Shown piece by piece: positions 26,470 through 37,752 of a stretch of 64,000 bases of DNA (position 1 is the first letter of the stretch; each line of letters opens with the position of its first letter). The stretch is from NCBI RefSeq assembly GCF_000283515.1, contig NC_015976.1, forward strand, positions 1,240,001 to 1,304,000, in the 5' to 3' direction. Origin of the DNA: Sphingobium sp. SYK-6. Lineage in GTDB: Bacteria; Pseudomonadota; Alphaproteobacteria; Sphingomonadales; Sphingomonadaceae. The notes under the pieces were generated by a model. It was not told the origin of the DNA. It did no database searches and worked only from the letters and a program-made list of their open reading frames with translations. Position numbers and translations under genes: made by a program.

Positions 26470-27255
26470 ATGACTGCTTCCCCCATGCGCCGTGTCGCTC
26501 TGCTGGCCGCCGTGCTCCTGCCCGCCATTCTCGTCGCGGGCTGCGCGCGCAACCAGAACCGTGCCGACACCCAATATGTCGCCCGCGACGTCAGCACGCT
26601 CTACATGGCGGGCAAGCAGCGCCTCGATCGCGGCCGTTTTGCGGAAGCGGCGATCCTGTTCGACGAGGTCGAGCGGCAGCATCCTTATTCGCCCTGGGCG
26701 CGCCGGGCGCAGCTCATGAGCGCGTTCAGCTATTATGCGGCGCGCGACTACACCAAGTCGATCCAGTCGGCGCAGCGCTTCCTCTCGATCCACCCCGGCA
26801 ATCGTGACGCGCCTTATGCTTATTATCTGATCGCGCTTTGCTATTACGAGCAGATCAGCGACGTGACGCGCGACCAGAAGATCACGCTGCAGGCCAATGA
26901 CGCGCTGGGCGAACTGATCCGCCGCTTCCCCGATTCGCGTTATGCGGCCGATGCCCGGCTGAAGCTCGATCTCGTGGCCGACCATCTGGCCGGCAAGGAA
27001 ATGGAGATCGGCCGTTTCTACCAGCGTCGTCGCGAGTGGATCGCGGCCACGATGCGCTTCCGCAAGGTCATCGATACTTATCAGGCGACGAGCCACACGC
27101 CCGAGGCGCTGCACCGGCTTGTCGAGAGCTATCTCGCGCTCGGTATTCCGGAGGAAGCCAAGCGCGCTGCTGCGGTGCTGGGCAAGAATTATCCCGATTC
27201 GACCTGGTATGAGCGCTCCTATCGCCTGATGCAGCAATATGCGCCCAACGCCTGA
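26470..27255 (+). CDS. bamD: Outer-membrane assembly lipoprotein BamD
   Basis: A 261-residue BamD, the essential lipoprotein of the BAM complex. The lipobox LVAGC places the lipidated Cys at residue 25. The remainder is TPR-like: YMAGKQRLDRGRFAEAAILFDEVERQHPYSPWA, YYAARDYTKSIQSAQRFLSIHPGN, DALGELIRRFPDSRYAADA and AVLGKNYPDSTWY. ATG at 26470 follows AAGAGG by 6 nt; an in-frame frame extending further upstream has no signal sequence. It precedes recN as in other alphaproteobacteria. Confidence 0.94.
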   Translation: MTASPMRRVALLAAVLLPAILVAGCARNQNRADTQYVARDVSTLYMAGKQRLDRGRFAEAAILFDEVERQHPYSPWARRAQLMSAFSYYAARDYTKSIQSAQRFLSIHPGNRDAPYAYYLIALCYYEQISDVTRDQKITLQANDALGELIRRFPDSRYAADARLKLDLVADHLAGKEMEIGRFYQRRREWIAATMRFRKVIDTYQATSHTPEALHRLVESYLALGIPEEAKRAAAVLGKNYPDSTWYERSYRLMQQYAPNA

Positions 27256-27384
27256 CCGGGCGCGCCTGCCGGCTGGCGGGTGAGTTTCGGACCGGGGCGG
27301 CGGGCACTGGCCACCACCATCATCGCGGACGGGCGCAATCGCGCGTGACAGGCACGGGCGCAATCGACTAACTCTCTGCCGGCC

Positions 27385-29049
27385 ATGCTCACCGGGCTTT
27401 CCATCCGCAACATCGTGCTCATCGAAGCGCTCGATCTCGCTTTCGACGGCGGGCTGACCGTGCTCACCGGCGAGACGGGCGCGGGCAAGTCCATCCTGCT
27501 CGACGCGCTGGGCCTCGCGCTCGGCATGCGCGCGGACAGCGGGCTCGTGCGGGCGGGTGCGGCGCAGGCGAGCGTCACCGCCAGCTTCGAGCCGCCGCGG
27601 CCCGGCACTGCGCTGGCCGCGCTGCTCGCGGAGAACGAGATCGCGCAGGAGCCCGGCGAGCCGCTGCTCATCCGCCGGACCCTGAAGGCGGATGGCGGAA
27701 GCCGCGCTTTCCTCAACGATCAGCCCTGCTCGGCAGCGCTGCTGAAGGATGTCGGCGCGCTGCTGGTGGAAATCCATGGCCAGCATGACGAGCGGGGCCT
27801 GCTCAATCCGCGCGGCCACATGGACCTGCTCGATGCCTATGGCGGAATGGACAGTGGCGCCGTGCGCGCCGCCCATGGCGCCTGGCAGACGGCGCAGGGC
27901 CGGCTGGAAGCCGCGCGCGAGGCGCTCGACAGCGCGGCGAAGGAGCGGGACTATCTCGCCCATGCCGTGGACGAACTCAGCCGCTTCGCTCCCGAGCCCG
28001 GCGAGGAGGAGGCGCTGGCAAGCGAGCGCGCGGCGATGCAGAAGGGCGCACGGCTGACCGAGGACCTCGCTACGCTGGAAACGCTGCTTGGCGGATCGGA
28101 CGGGGCGCTCTCGGGCCTGCGGCAGGCGGCGCGGCGGCTGGACAGGATCGCGCCCGAGCATGATCTGCTGGCCGTGGCGCTGGCATCGCTGGATCGCGCC
28201 GTGATCGAGGCTGCGGAGGCCGAGGACCAGCTTGCCCGCGCGAGCGAGGCGCTCGCTGCCGATCCCGCCCGGCTGGACGCGATCGAGACGCGGCTGTTCG
28301 ATCTGCGTGCGCTCGCTCGCAAGCATCAGGTCGCGCCGGACGATCTGGCCGATCTCTCGGCGCGCATGGCCGCCCAGCTCGCCCGGATCGACGCGGGCGA
28401 GGCGGGGCTGGCCGAACTGGAAAACGAAGTGGCGCAGGCCCGCGCGGCTTATGAAGCCGCCGCGCAGGCGCTGAGCGAGGCCCGGCGCGCGGCCGCCGCG
28501 CGGCTCGACGCCGCGATGGCCGGCGAGCTGGCGCCGCTCAAGCTGGATGCCGCGCGCTTCCGCACCGATGTTGAGCCGCTGCCGGAAGGGCAATGGCGCG
28601 CCTCCGGGCGGGACCGCGTCGAGTTCATGATCTCGACCAATCCCGGCGCGCCCTTCGCGCCGCTGACCAAGATCGCGAGCGGCGGCGAGCTTTCCCGCTT
28701 CATCCTGGCGCTCAAGGTGGCGCTGGCGGCGCAGGGCGCGGCGGGCACGATGATCTTCGACGAGATCGACCGGGGCGTGGGCGGCGCGGTGGCAGGCGCC
28801 ATCGGCGAGCGGCTCTCCCGGCTGGCGGGCGGCGCGCAGGTCATCGTGGTGACGCACAGCCCGCAGGTCGCGGCGCGCGGGGCGGGGCATCTGCTCATCG
28901 CCAAGTCTTCGGAAGGCACGATCACCCGCACCGGCGTCCATCCGCTCGACGAGGCCGAGCGACGCGAGGAAATCGCCCGCATGCTCTCCGGCGCTGCCGT
29001 TACCGACGAGGCGCGGGCGCAGGCGGACCGGCTGCTGGAGGGCGTGTGA
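27385..29049 (+). CDS. recN: DNA repair protein RecN
   Basis: An SMC-like ATPase of 554 residues acting in double-strand break repair. The Walker A motif TGETGAGKSILLDALGLALG is at about residues 28-47. A long coiled-coil central part (about 150-370, Ala/Glu-rich heptads) is followed by the ABC signature IASGGELSRFILALKVAL, Walker B MIFDEIDRGVGG and the switch His VVTHSPQVAA. It is followed 3 nt later by a monooxygenase-like gene; ligA lies downstream in the same direction. Confidence 0.95.
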   Translation: MLTGLSIRNIVLIEALDLAFDGGLTVLTGETGAGKSILLDALGLALGMRADSGLVRAGAAQASVTASFEPPRPGTALAALLAENEIAQEPGEPLLIRRTLKADGGSRAFLNDQPCSAALLKDVGALLVEIHGQHDERGLLNPRGHMDLLDAYGGMDSGAVRAAHGAWQTAQGRLEAAREALDSAAKERDYLAHAVDELSRFAPEPGEEEALASERAAMQKGARLTEDLATLETLLGGSDGALSGLRQAARRLDRIAPEHDLLAVALASLDRAVIEAAEAEDQLARASEALAADPARLDAIETRLFDLRALARKHQVAPDDLADLSARMAAQLARIDAGEAGLAELENEVAQARAAYEAAAQALSEARRAAAARLDAAMAGELAPLKLDAARFRTDVEPLPEGQWRASGRDRVEFMISTNPGAPFAPLTKIASGGELSRFILALKVALAAQGAAGTMIFDEIDRGVGGAVAGAIGERLSRLAGGAQVIVVTHSPQVAARGAGHLLIAKSSEGTITRTGVHPLDEAERREEIARMLSGAAVTDEARAQADRLLEGV

Positions 29050-29052
29050 ACC

Positions 29053-29429
29053 ATGACGACACGGCGCGACATGATCGAGGGAGGGCTTGCCGGTCTGGCC
29101 GGGCTCGCGGTGCTGGCGGGCGCGCCTGCCCGTGCCGCTTCCGCTGCTGCTGAAGCGGGCTATGGCCTGATCGGCCAGATGAAGGCGCAGCCGGGCAAGC
29201 GCGATGAGCTCATCGCCATTCTCGGCGAGGGCACCGGGGCGATGCCGGGCAATATCGCTTATATCATCGGCGCCGATCTGGCGGATGCGGACGGCATCTG
29301 GATCACCGAACTCTGGACGGACAGGCAGGCACATGCCGCCTCGCTCCAGCTTTCGGCTGTGCAGGAAGCGATCCGCAAGGGCCGTCCGCTGATCGCCGGC
29401 ATGGGCGTGCGGGTGGAGTTCCAGCCGGG

Positions 29430-29433
<4 letters not shown>
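29053..29433 (+). CDS. Exported antibiotic-biosynthesis-monooxygenase (ABM) domain protein
   Basis: A 126-residue protein. The N-terminus MTTRRDMIEGGLAGLAGLAVLAGAPARA carries a twin-arginine-like pair and a hydrophobic stretch, indicating export. The domain that follows (YGLIGQMKAQPGKRDELIAILGEGT, ADADGIWITELWTDRQAHAAS) is a ferredoxin-like ABM fold, as in small quinol monooxygenases or stress-related dimeric alpha-beta barrel proteins. The stop overlaps the next ATG (ATGA). No cofactor is visible; this family usually acts without one. The substrate is unknown. Confidence 0.8.
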
Positions 29434-31770
<2,337 letters not shown>

Positions 31771-31794
31771 GCGCTCGCCGGGGGGGCGTGGGCA

Positions 31795-31941
31795 AATTCC
31801 GAGGCATGGTGGCGCACCCTGTTACGTCATTTCACGACGTCGTCCCGGACTTGATCCGGGACCCGCTGCCTTGAATCCCGCCGTGCCCGGCCTATTCGAG
31901 AAAAAGGAAGAAGCGGGATCCCGGATCAAGTCCGGGATGAC
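31795..31941. repeat. 147-nt inverted-repeat element, copy 2
   Basis: The second copy of the element at 20561-20709. It keeps the leader AATTCCGAGGC..GGCGCACCCTGT, the left arm GTCGTCCCGGACTTGATCCGGGA and the right arm ATCCCGGATCAAGTCCGGGATGAC. The central spacer differs from copy 1. It lies in the 309-nt gap between ligA and the small gene at 32080; the rest of that gap shows nothing else. Confidence 0.75.
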
Positions 31942-32079
31942 ATCGTGAGTGACGGGAGATGCTGTGTCGCCATGGCCTTAGGCCCTGTCCATGCCGCCTA
32001 ACGCCGCCGTTCAGCCTCGGCTCAGCCGGCGCCTGTCAGGCACGCCGCCTTTGCGGATGATCCGGCACGGGAGGTGGCC

Positions 32080-32232
32080 ATGCATCACAAGCGCGGACGG
32101 GCGCGCAATCGGCGCGCGGGCTGCAAGCTGTGCAAGCCCTGGAAAGCGAACGGCGTGCGTACCGAGCGGCCGGATGGCGAGCGCTTCAGCGATCATCGGC
32201 GCCGGTTTGCGGAGGGGTTCGGCGCGGCCTGA
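32080..32232 (+). CDS. Conserved-looking 50-residue Cys-containing protein
   Basis: A very short gene with an excellent ribosome site (GGGAGG, 5 nt before ATG). The product starts MHHKRGRARNRRAGCKLCKP and continues WKANGVRTERPDGERFSDHR. It is strongly basic with a CxxC (GCKLCKPWK). From memory this resembles a family of tiny basic proteins of unknown function in proteobacteria, with GC.LCKP.K; the match was not checked. It could bind nucleic acid or zinc. It converges with the E1 gene ending at 32255. Confidence 0.65.
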   Translation: MHHKRGRARNRRAGCKLCKPWKANGVRTERPDGERFSDHRRRFAEGFGAA

Positions 32233-32254
32233 AGGTCGCGCGGTCGCTCCTGGC

Positions 32255-34603
32255 TCAGGGGCGCAGGAAGAGATTGGCGGTGGCCTCGACGATCGCATCT
32301 GAGCCGAGGCGGTAAACGGCGTAGAGATCGGGCAGGTCGCCGGTCTGGCCGAACCGGTCGAGGCCCAGCGGGCTGACTCGCATGCCGCGCACGGCGCCCA
32401 GCCAGGACAGGGTGGAAGGCGAGCCGTCCACGACCGTCACCAGCCCGGCGCGCGGATCGAGCGCGTCGAGCAGCGTGTCGACATGGCTCGGCGTCGCGGG
32501 CGCGCCTGACCAACGCTCGGCGCGGGACGCGGACCAGCCGCGGTGCAGCAGGTCCGGGGATGTCACGTTGAGCAGGCCGAGGCCGGGAAGATCCTCGACG
32601 AGGATTGCCCAGGCGGCCATCACCTCGGGCGCGAGGGCGCCGGTGAAGACGAGCGCCGCCTCGGCGCCCGGCCCGGGCCGCTTGACCCAGTAGCCGCCCT
32701 TGAGCGCATCGGCCTGCCAGTCGTCGCTCTCGCGCTCGATCTGGTCGATGACGCGCGTGGAGAGGCGCAGATAGACCGAGCCGCCGTCCGCCGCCTGCAT
32801 GTGCCCGAAGGCCCAGTGCATGATGAGCGCCAGCTCATCGACGAAGGCAGGCTCGAAATAAGTGAGATTGGGCTGGCCCATGCCGATCAGCGGCGAATAG
32901 ATCGACTGGTGCGCGCCGCCTTCCGGGCCGAGCGTCAGGCCCGACGGCGTGGCGACCAGCAGGAAGCGCGCATCCTGGTAGCAGCCGTAATTGAGCTGAT
33001 CGAGGCCGCGCGCGATGAAGGGATCGTAGACCGTGCCGACAGGCAGCAGCCGCGTGCCGAACAGCGGTCCGGACAGGCCGAGCGCGGCGAGCATCAGGAA
33101 GAGATTGCTCTCCGCGATGCCCAGCTCGATATGCTGGCCGGCATCATGCCCCTGCCACTTCTGCGCCGAGGGAATCCGGGCGGAGTGAAACACGTCCTTG
33201 AGCTCGCGGCGGCGGAAGAGGCCGCGCTGGTTCACGAAACCGCCCAGATTGGTGGAGACGGTCACGTCCGGCGAGGTGGTGACGATGCGATCCGCCAGCG
33301 GATGGCCCGACTTGGCGAGATCGAGCAGGATGCGGCCGAAGGCGGCCTGCGTCGACTGCTGCGGATCGGTCGGCGGCGGGAGGCTGTCCGGCAGGGGCAC
33401 GGGCGCCGCTTCCGGCGGCGCGTCACGCCGGGCCAAAGGCGAAGCCTCGACAAAGGCCTTCAGCGCCACGGCGGTGTTGTCGCCAAGGCCGCCATAAGGC
33501 TCCCATTCCTCGCCGGGCGCAATCCCCATGCTTTCCCGCAAGGCTTCCATCTGCGCCGGGTTCATGAGCCCCGAATGATTGTCCTTGTGACCCGCGAAGG
33601 GCAGGCCGAAGCCCTTGACGGTATAGGCAATGAACAGGGTCGGGCGATCGTCGTCGATGCGCTGGAAGGCATCGACCAGCGTCTCCATGCAGTGGCCGCC
33701 CAGATTGGTCATGAGCGCGGCCAGCCCGGCATCGTCGAAGGACGCGATCAGGCCGGCCACATCCGGCACGCCCGCAAGGTCGGCAAGCAGGCGTTCGCGC
33801 CACGCGCCGCCGCCCTGATATGTGAGCGCCGCGAAATCCGCATTGGGGCAGGCATCGATCCAATCCGCCAGTGCCTGCCCGCCCGGCCGGCTGAAGGCCG
33901 CGCGCTGGAGCTTGCCGTGCTTGAGCGTGACGACGCGCCAGCCGCAGGTGCGGAAGATGTCGTCGAAGCGGCTGAACATGCGGTCCGCCGTGGTGGCGTC
34001 GAGCGACTGGCGATTATAGTCGACGATCCACCAGCAATTGCGGATCTCGTGCTTGTAGGCCTCGATGAGGCATTCGTAGATATTGCCCTCGTCCAGCTCC
34101 GCGTCGCCCATCAGGGCGATCATCCGCCCGGCCCGGTCCTGCGGCAGGGCGCCATGGGCGATCAGATAATCCTGCACCAGACTGGCGAAGGCCGTGATGG
34201 CGACGCCGAGACCCACCGAGCCGGTGGAGAAATCCACGCGAATCCGGTCCTTGGTGCGCGAAGGGTAGCTTTGCGCGCCGCCCAGACCCCGGAAGCGCTT
34301 GAGCTGGTCGAGCGTCTGGTGGCCCAGCAGATATTCGATGGCATGCAGCACGGGACCGGCATGGGGTTTCACTGCCACCCGGTCATTGGGCCGCAGGATA
34401 TGGAAATAGAGTGCCGCCATGACGGCCGTCATCGAAGCGCAGCTTGCCTGATGGCCGCCCACCTTCAGTCCGTCCCGGCTCTCGCGGACATGATTGGCAT
34501 TGTGGATGGTCCAGGACGCGAGCCAGCGCAGCCGCCCGTCCAGCGCTTCCAGCGAAGCGAGCAGGTCGTCCGGAATGGCCGGCCTAGCGGATGTCATGGT
34601 CAT
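32255..34603 (-). CDS. ThDP-dependent E1 dehydrogenase / transketolase-like protein (AceE-like), candidate 2-oxobutyrate dehydrogenase E1
   Basis: A 782-residue homodimeric-type E1. The ThDP-binding motif is GDAELDEGN with a partner DYNRQSLD about 28 residues later, in AceE style. Other marks are DGLKVGGHQASCASMT, DFSTGSVGLGVAIT, TVKGFGLPFAGHKDNH, QHIELGIAESNLF and the C-terminal transketolase-like domain (LVTVVDGSPSTLSWLG). It is about 100 residues shorter than E. coli AceE. Its ATG overlaps the stop of threonine ammonia-lyase (ATGA), so the two are translated together. Since that enzyme makes 2-oxobutyrate, the likely substrate is 2-oxobutyrate, as for MdeB beside methionine gamma-lyase in pseudomonads (family knowledge). 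No E2 or E3 gene is nearby. The exact substrate is inference. Confidence 0.85.
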   Translation of the reverse strand: MTMTSARPAIPDDLLASLEALDGRLRWLASWTIHNANHVRESRDGLKVGGHQASCASMTAVMAALYFHILRPNDRVAVKPHAGPVLHAIEYLLGHQTLDQLKRFRGLGGAQSYPSRTKDRIRVDFSTGSVGLGVAITAFASLVQDYLIAHGALPQDRAGRMIALMGDAELDEGNIYECLIEAYKHEIRNCWWIVDYNRQSLDATTADRMFSRFDDIFRTCGWRVVTLKHGKLQRAAFSRPGGQALADWIDACPNADFAALTYQGGGAWRERLLADLAGVPDVAGLIASFDDAGLAALMTNLGGHCMETLVDAFQRIDDDRPTLFIAYTVKGFGLPFAGHKDNHSGLMNPAQMEALRESMGIAPGEEWEPYGGLGDNTAVALKAFVEASPLARRDAPPEAAPVPLPDSLPPPTDPQQSTQAAFGRILLDLAKSGHPLADRIVTTSPDVTVSTNLGGFVNQRGLFRRRELKDVFHSARIPSAQKWQGHDAGQHIELGIAESNLFLMLAALGLSGPLFGTRLLPVGTVYDPFIARGLDQLNYGCYQDARFLLVATPSGLTLGPEGGAHQSIYSPLIGMGQPNLTYFEPAFVDELALIMHWAFGHMQAADGGSVYLRLSTRVIDQIERESDDWQADALKGGYWVKRPGPGAEAALVFTGALAPEVMAAWAILVEDLPGLGLLNVTSPDLLHRGWSASRAERWSGAPATPSHVDTLLDALDPRAGLVTVVDGSPSTLSWLGAVRGMRVSPLGLDRFGQTGDLPDLYAVYRLGSDAIVEATANLFLRP

Positions 34604-35844
34604 GCGACCTCGCTGAAGGAGTAAGGCGCCGTCTGCATCGGTTCGATGAGATTGGCATCATAGCCGGCATCGTGCAGGGCCTGCAACAGCACGCGATTGC
34701 GGTCCCGGTCCGGCAGCTCGACCGTGAAGATCGCATTGGCCGAACGGGCCGAGGCCCCGCCGAACACGCGATCATGCGAGACTTCCAGGATATTGCCGTC
34801 GAGCTGGCCGATGATCGTCGCCACCGCGCCGAGGAGGCCGGCATTGTCGAGCATCGAGACGCGCAGGCGGATGAGCTGGCCCGAGCGCGCGAGATGGCGC
34901 TGGAGCATCGCGGTCAGCACGCGCATGTCGATATTGCCGCCGCACAGGATCAGGCCGACGCTCTTGCCGCGGAAGCGCTCCGGCTCGGCCAGCACGGCCG
35001 CCAGGCTGGCGGCGCCCGCGCCTTCGCACAGGGTCTTTTCGATCTGCAGCAGCAGCGCGACGGAGTCCTCGATCAGGGCCTCGGGCACGACGATCACATC
35101 GTCGACCAGCGCCTGCGCGGCGGCGAGCGTGAGCACGCCAGGCTTCGCCACCGCGATCCCCTCGGCGACCGAGGTGCCCCCGGCGAGCGGGCCCGAATAG
35201 CGGCCGAGCGCGAGCGCCATGGAAGGATAGAGCTCGCTCTGCACGCCGATGACCTGCGTGGCCGGGGAGAGGGCCTTGAACACGGTGGCGACGCCGCCGA
35301 TCAGGCCGCCGCCGCCCACCGCGACCAGCGCCACGTCCAATGGCGGACCCTGCTCGACCATTTCGAGCGCGATGGTGCCCTGGCCGGCAATGATCTCGGC
35401 ATCGTCGAACGGGGAAATGAACGTCAGGCCCTGCTCGATATAGCGCGGAACGGCCATGCTCGCTTCCGCGAAATCCTTGCCGGTGAGGTCGACGGTGGCG
35501 CCGAAGCTGGCGGTGCGCTTGACCTTCACGGTAGGCGTGGAGAGCGGCATGACGATGGTCGCCGGGATGCCGAGGCGGCGGGCATGGAGCGCCACGCCCT
35601 GGGCATGATTGCCGGCGGACACCGCGACGACACCGCGCTGGCGCGCGTCCTCGCCCAGCGTGAGCAGCTTGTTGAGCGCGCCGCGCTCCTTGAACGAGCC
35701 GGTGAACTGGAGATTCTCGAACTTGAGCCAGATCTCCGCGCCGGTCAGCTCGGAGAGAGTCTGCGAATGCAGGAAGGGTGTCCGGACGATCGCATTGCCC
35801 AGCCGTTCGGCGGCCAGTCGGACGTCTGCAAGTGTCAATGTCAT
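34600..35844 (-). CDS. ilvA: Threonine ammonia-lyase (threonine dehydratase) with ACT domain
   Basis: A PLP-dependent enzyme of 414 residues converting threonine to 2-oxobutyrate and ammonia. The PLP lysine is K52 in QFTGSFKERGALN, and the glycine loop is VAVGGGGLIGGVATVF. The serine/threonine lyase core ends near residue 325. It is followed by a single ACT-like domain (LIRLRVSMLDNAGLLGAVATIIGQL), consistent with the short, catabolic or TdcB-like rather than double-ACT biosynthetic form. It overlaps the downstream E1 gene by 4 nt. Position in a peptide-degradation series suggests a catabolic role, though an isoleucine role remains possible. Confidence 0.9.
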   Translation of the reverse strand: MTLTLADVRLAAERLGNAIVRTPFLHSQTLSELTGAEIWLKFENLQFTGSFKERGALNKLLTLGEDARQRGVVAVSAGNHAQGVALHARRLGIPATIVMPLSTPTVKVKRTASFGATVDLTGKDFAEASMAVPRYIEQGLTFISPFDDAEIIAGQGTIALEMVEQGPPLDVALVAVGGGGLIGGVATVFKALSPATQVIGVQSELYPSMALALGRYSGPLAGGTSVAEGIAVAKPGVLTLAAAQALVDDVIVVPEALIEDSVALLLQIEKTLCEGAGAASLAAVLAEPERFRGKSVGLILCGGNIDMRVLTAMLQRHLARSGQLIRLRVSMLDNAGLLGAVATIIGQLDGNILEVSHDRVFGGASARSANAIFTVELPDRDRNRVLLQALHDAGYDANLIEPMQTAPYSFSEVA

Positions 35845-35945
35845 CTATGATCTCCGAACCACGGGAGTCGCGCCACCGCTCCGGAAGCGAGACCTTCCGG
35901 CGGGCGGGTCCGGACAAGGGACCGGGCGCCGTTCGCTGTCGCGGC

Positions 35946-35966
35946 GGGGCCGGCCAAACCGGCCCC
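35946..35966 (-). other. Hairpin between amidohydrolase and threonine ammonia-lyase genes
   Basis: GGGGCCGG-CCAAA-CCGGCCCC has perfect 8-bp arms and lies 20 nt beyond the amidohydrolase stop. There is no T-run on the minus strand, so it may be a weak terminator or an mRNA-stability element that sets different expression levels within the series. Confidence 0.45.
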
Positions 35967-35985
35967 GGCCGTCATCTCTATAGCT

Positions 35986-37584
35986 CTATTGCGTCTTTTC
36001 GAGTGTCGGCCACTTGACGCCGAGCTGATCCAGATAGGTCTTGTACTTCGCCGGATTGTAATAATAGGGCCGCATCTTCTCGCGGAACTGCTCCATGATG
36101 TCGGCATTCATTTCGATATAGGGTTTCTCATTCGTGAGAACCGGCTGGTACTTGACGTCCTTGGTCTGAACATCGGTGAAATAGGTCTTGGCCGAGGCCA
36201 GGAGCTCCGGCTTCGTCATGAGATCGAGCATGGTCATGGCCATCGCCTTGGCCCCGGCGACGGCGCCCTTGTGCGCGATGGGCGTGGCCATGGCGATGGC
36301 GTTCGACCAGTTGTGGCCGAGCAGGTTCGGGATGTTCGACGGGAAGCGAATGGTGATCGTCGGCTTGGTCCAGGAGACATCCCCGATGTCATCCGAGCCG
36401 CCGCTCTTGGGCTCGGGCACGGGTGCCGCGAGCGCATCCAGCTCGGTGTCGAGCCCGGTCTCCTTGCCCTCGACGAGCTTCTGCACGGCCTTGGCGAACT
36501 GCTGTTCCTCCGCCGTCCAGGTCGGCAGGCCGACCTTCCTGATATTCTCGAAAGCAGCTTCCGCGATCGGCTTGCTCATGTGCCGGGGCGCTGCCGTGCC
36601 GATGATGCGGCTGGAGACGGTCGTGTCCGTCATCATCGCGGCCGCATCCGCCATCTTCTTGCTGATGTCGAAGTTCTTGCGGATATGGTCGAAGGTCTGC
36701 TCGCGGACATAGTACCAGACCGTCGCGGACGAGGGGACGACATTGGGGAAGTCGCCGCCGTCCTTGATGACATAATGCGAGCGCTGCTCGGGCCGCAGAT
36801 GCTCGCGGCGGAAGTTCCAGCCGATGTCCATCAGCTCGACGGCATCGAGCGCACTGCGGCCGCGCCAGGGCGCGCCGGCCGAATGGGCGGATTCGCCGCT
36901 GAAGGTATAGAGCACCGAAATGCCGCCGGTGCCGCTCTGCTCGCCCCAGCTCGTGCCGAGATTCGAGCCGACATGCGTGAAGAGCACGGCATCGACATCC
37001 TTGAACATGCCGTCCCGCACGAAGAAGGCCTTGGCCGCCACCGGCTCCTCGGCGACGCCGGGCCAGAGCAGCAGGGTGCCGGGAATCTTCTCCCGGATCA
37101 TGATGTCCTTGACCGCGAGCGCGGCCGCGATGTTCACGGCCTGACCGGAATTATGGCCCTCGCCATGGCCGGGCGCGCCCTCGACGAGCGGCTCGCGCCA
37201 GGCGACGCCCGGCTTCTGGCTGGCCTTGGGAATTCCATCGAGATCCGAGCCCACGGCGATGACGGGGCCGCCTTCGCCATTCTTCCACACCGCCGTCCAG
37301 GCCGTGGGCATGCCGGAGACGCCGCGCGTCACGGTGAAGCCGTTCTTCTCGAGAATGGCCGTGATATATTTGGAGGTCTCGAATTCCTGCATGCCCAGCT
37401 CGCCGAAGCTGAAGATGGAATCGATCATCTCCTGCACGAGCTTGCTCCGGCCCTCCACGCCCTTCACGGCTTCGGTCTTGAGTGCCTCGACGCGCTCGGG
37501 GGCGACCTGGGCAAGCGCGGCGTCAGCGCCGATGAGACTGAGGAGCGCAATGACCGCCCGGCTTCCCGCAGCAAATGAATTCAT
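35986..37584 (-). CDS. Exported M20-family amidohydrolase (AbgB-like)
   Basis: A 532-residue metal-dependent amidohydrolase/peptidase. The start at 37584 follows AAAGGGA and gives a signal peptide (MNSFAAGSRAVIALLSLIGADAALA), so it works outside the cytoplasm. Active-site landmarks are VGSDLDGIPKASQK, the metal motif GHGEGHNSGQA, FTHVGSNLGTSWGEQSGTG and the dimerisation part FSGESAHSAGAPWRGRSALDAVE. C-terminal SDDIGDVSWTKPTITIRFP matches the p-aminobenzoyl-glutamate hydrolase B branch. It probably cleaves an amide-linked amino acid or small peptide. It lies 168 nt after the M14 peptidase gene, in the same direction. Confidence 0.88.
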   Translation of the reverse strand: MNSFAAGSRAVIALLSLIGADAALAQVAPERVEALKTEAVKGVEGRSKLVQEMIDSIFSFGELGMQEFETSKYITAILEKNGFTVTRGVSGMPTAWTAVWKNGEGGPVIAVGSDLDGIPKASQKPGVAWREPLVEGAPGHGEGHNSGQAVNIAAALAVKDIMIREKIPGTLLLWPGVAEEPVAAKAFFVRDGMFKDVDAVLFTHVGSNLGTSWGEQSGTGGISVLYTFSGESAHSAGAPWRGRSALDAVELMDIGWNFRREHLRPEQRSHYVIKDGGDFPNVVPSSATVWYYVREQTFDHIRKNFDISKKMADAAAMMTDTTVSSRIIGTAAPRHMSKPIAEAAFENIRKVGLPTWTAEEQQFAKAVQKLVEGKETGLDTELDALAAPVPEPKSGGSDDIGDVSWTKPTITIRFPSNIPNLLGHNWSNAIAMATPIAHKGAVAGAKAMAMTMLDLMTKPELLASAKTYFTDVQTKDVKYQPVLTNEKPYIEMNADIMEQFREKMRPYYYNPAKYKTYLDQLGVKWPTLEKTQ

Positions 37585-37752
37585 GTGATATTTCCCTTTA
37601 TCCATCCCCGCCGCGACGGACGGGGTTGCGCTGTGCGATGAACCGGCGATGCCCCCCGGTCCCACCGGACCGGAACGGATTCCCCATGCACGGGAACGGA
37701 GGAACATGCATGGCGAAGGCCGAACCGGTCCGGTAGCTCGAAGCTGCCCCTT

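Noticed and set aside
26359-29334. 991-residue antisense frame over bamD and recN
   Set aside because: Spans two well-recognised genes and the gap between them; no recognisable motif.
32543-34624. 693-residue plus-strand frame over the AceE-like E1 gene
   Set aside because: Complement of a gene with clear ThDP motifs; low-complexity Arg/Ala/Gly-rich product.
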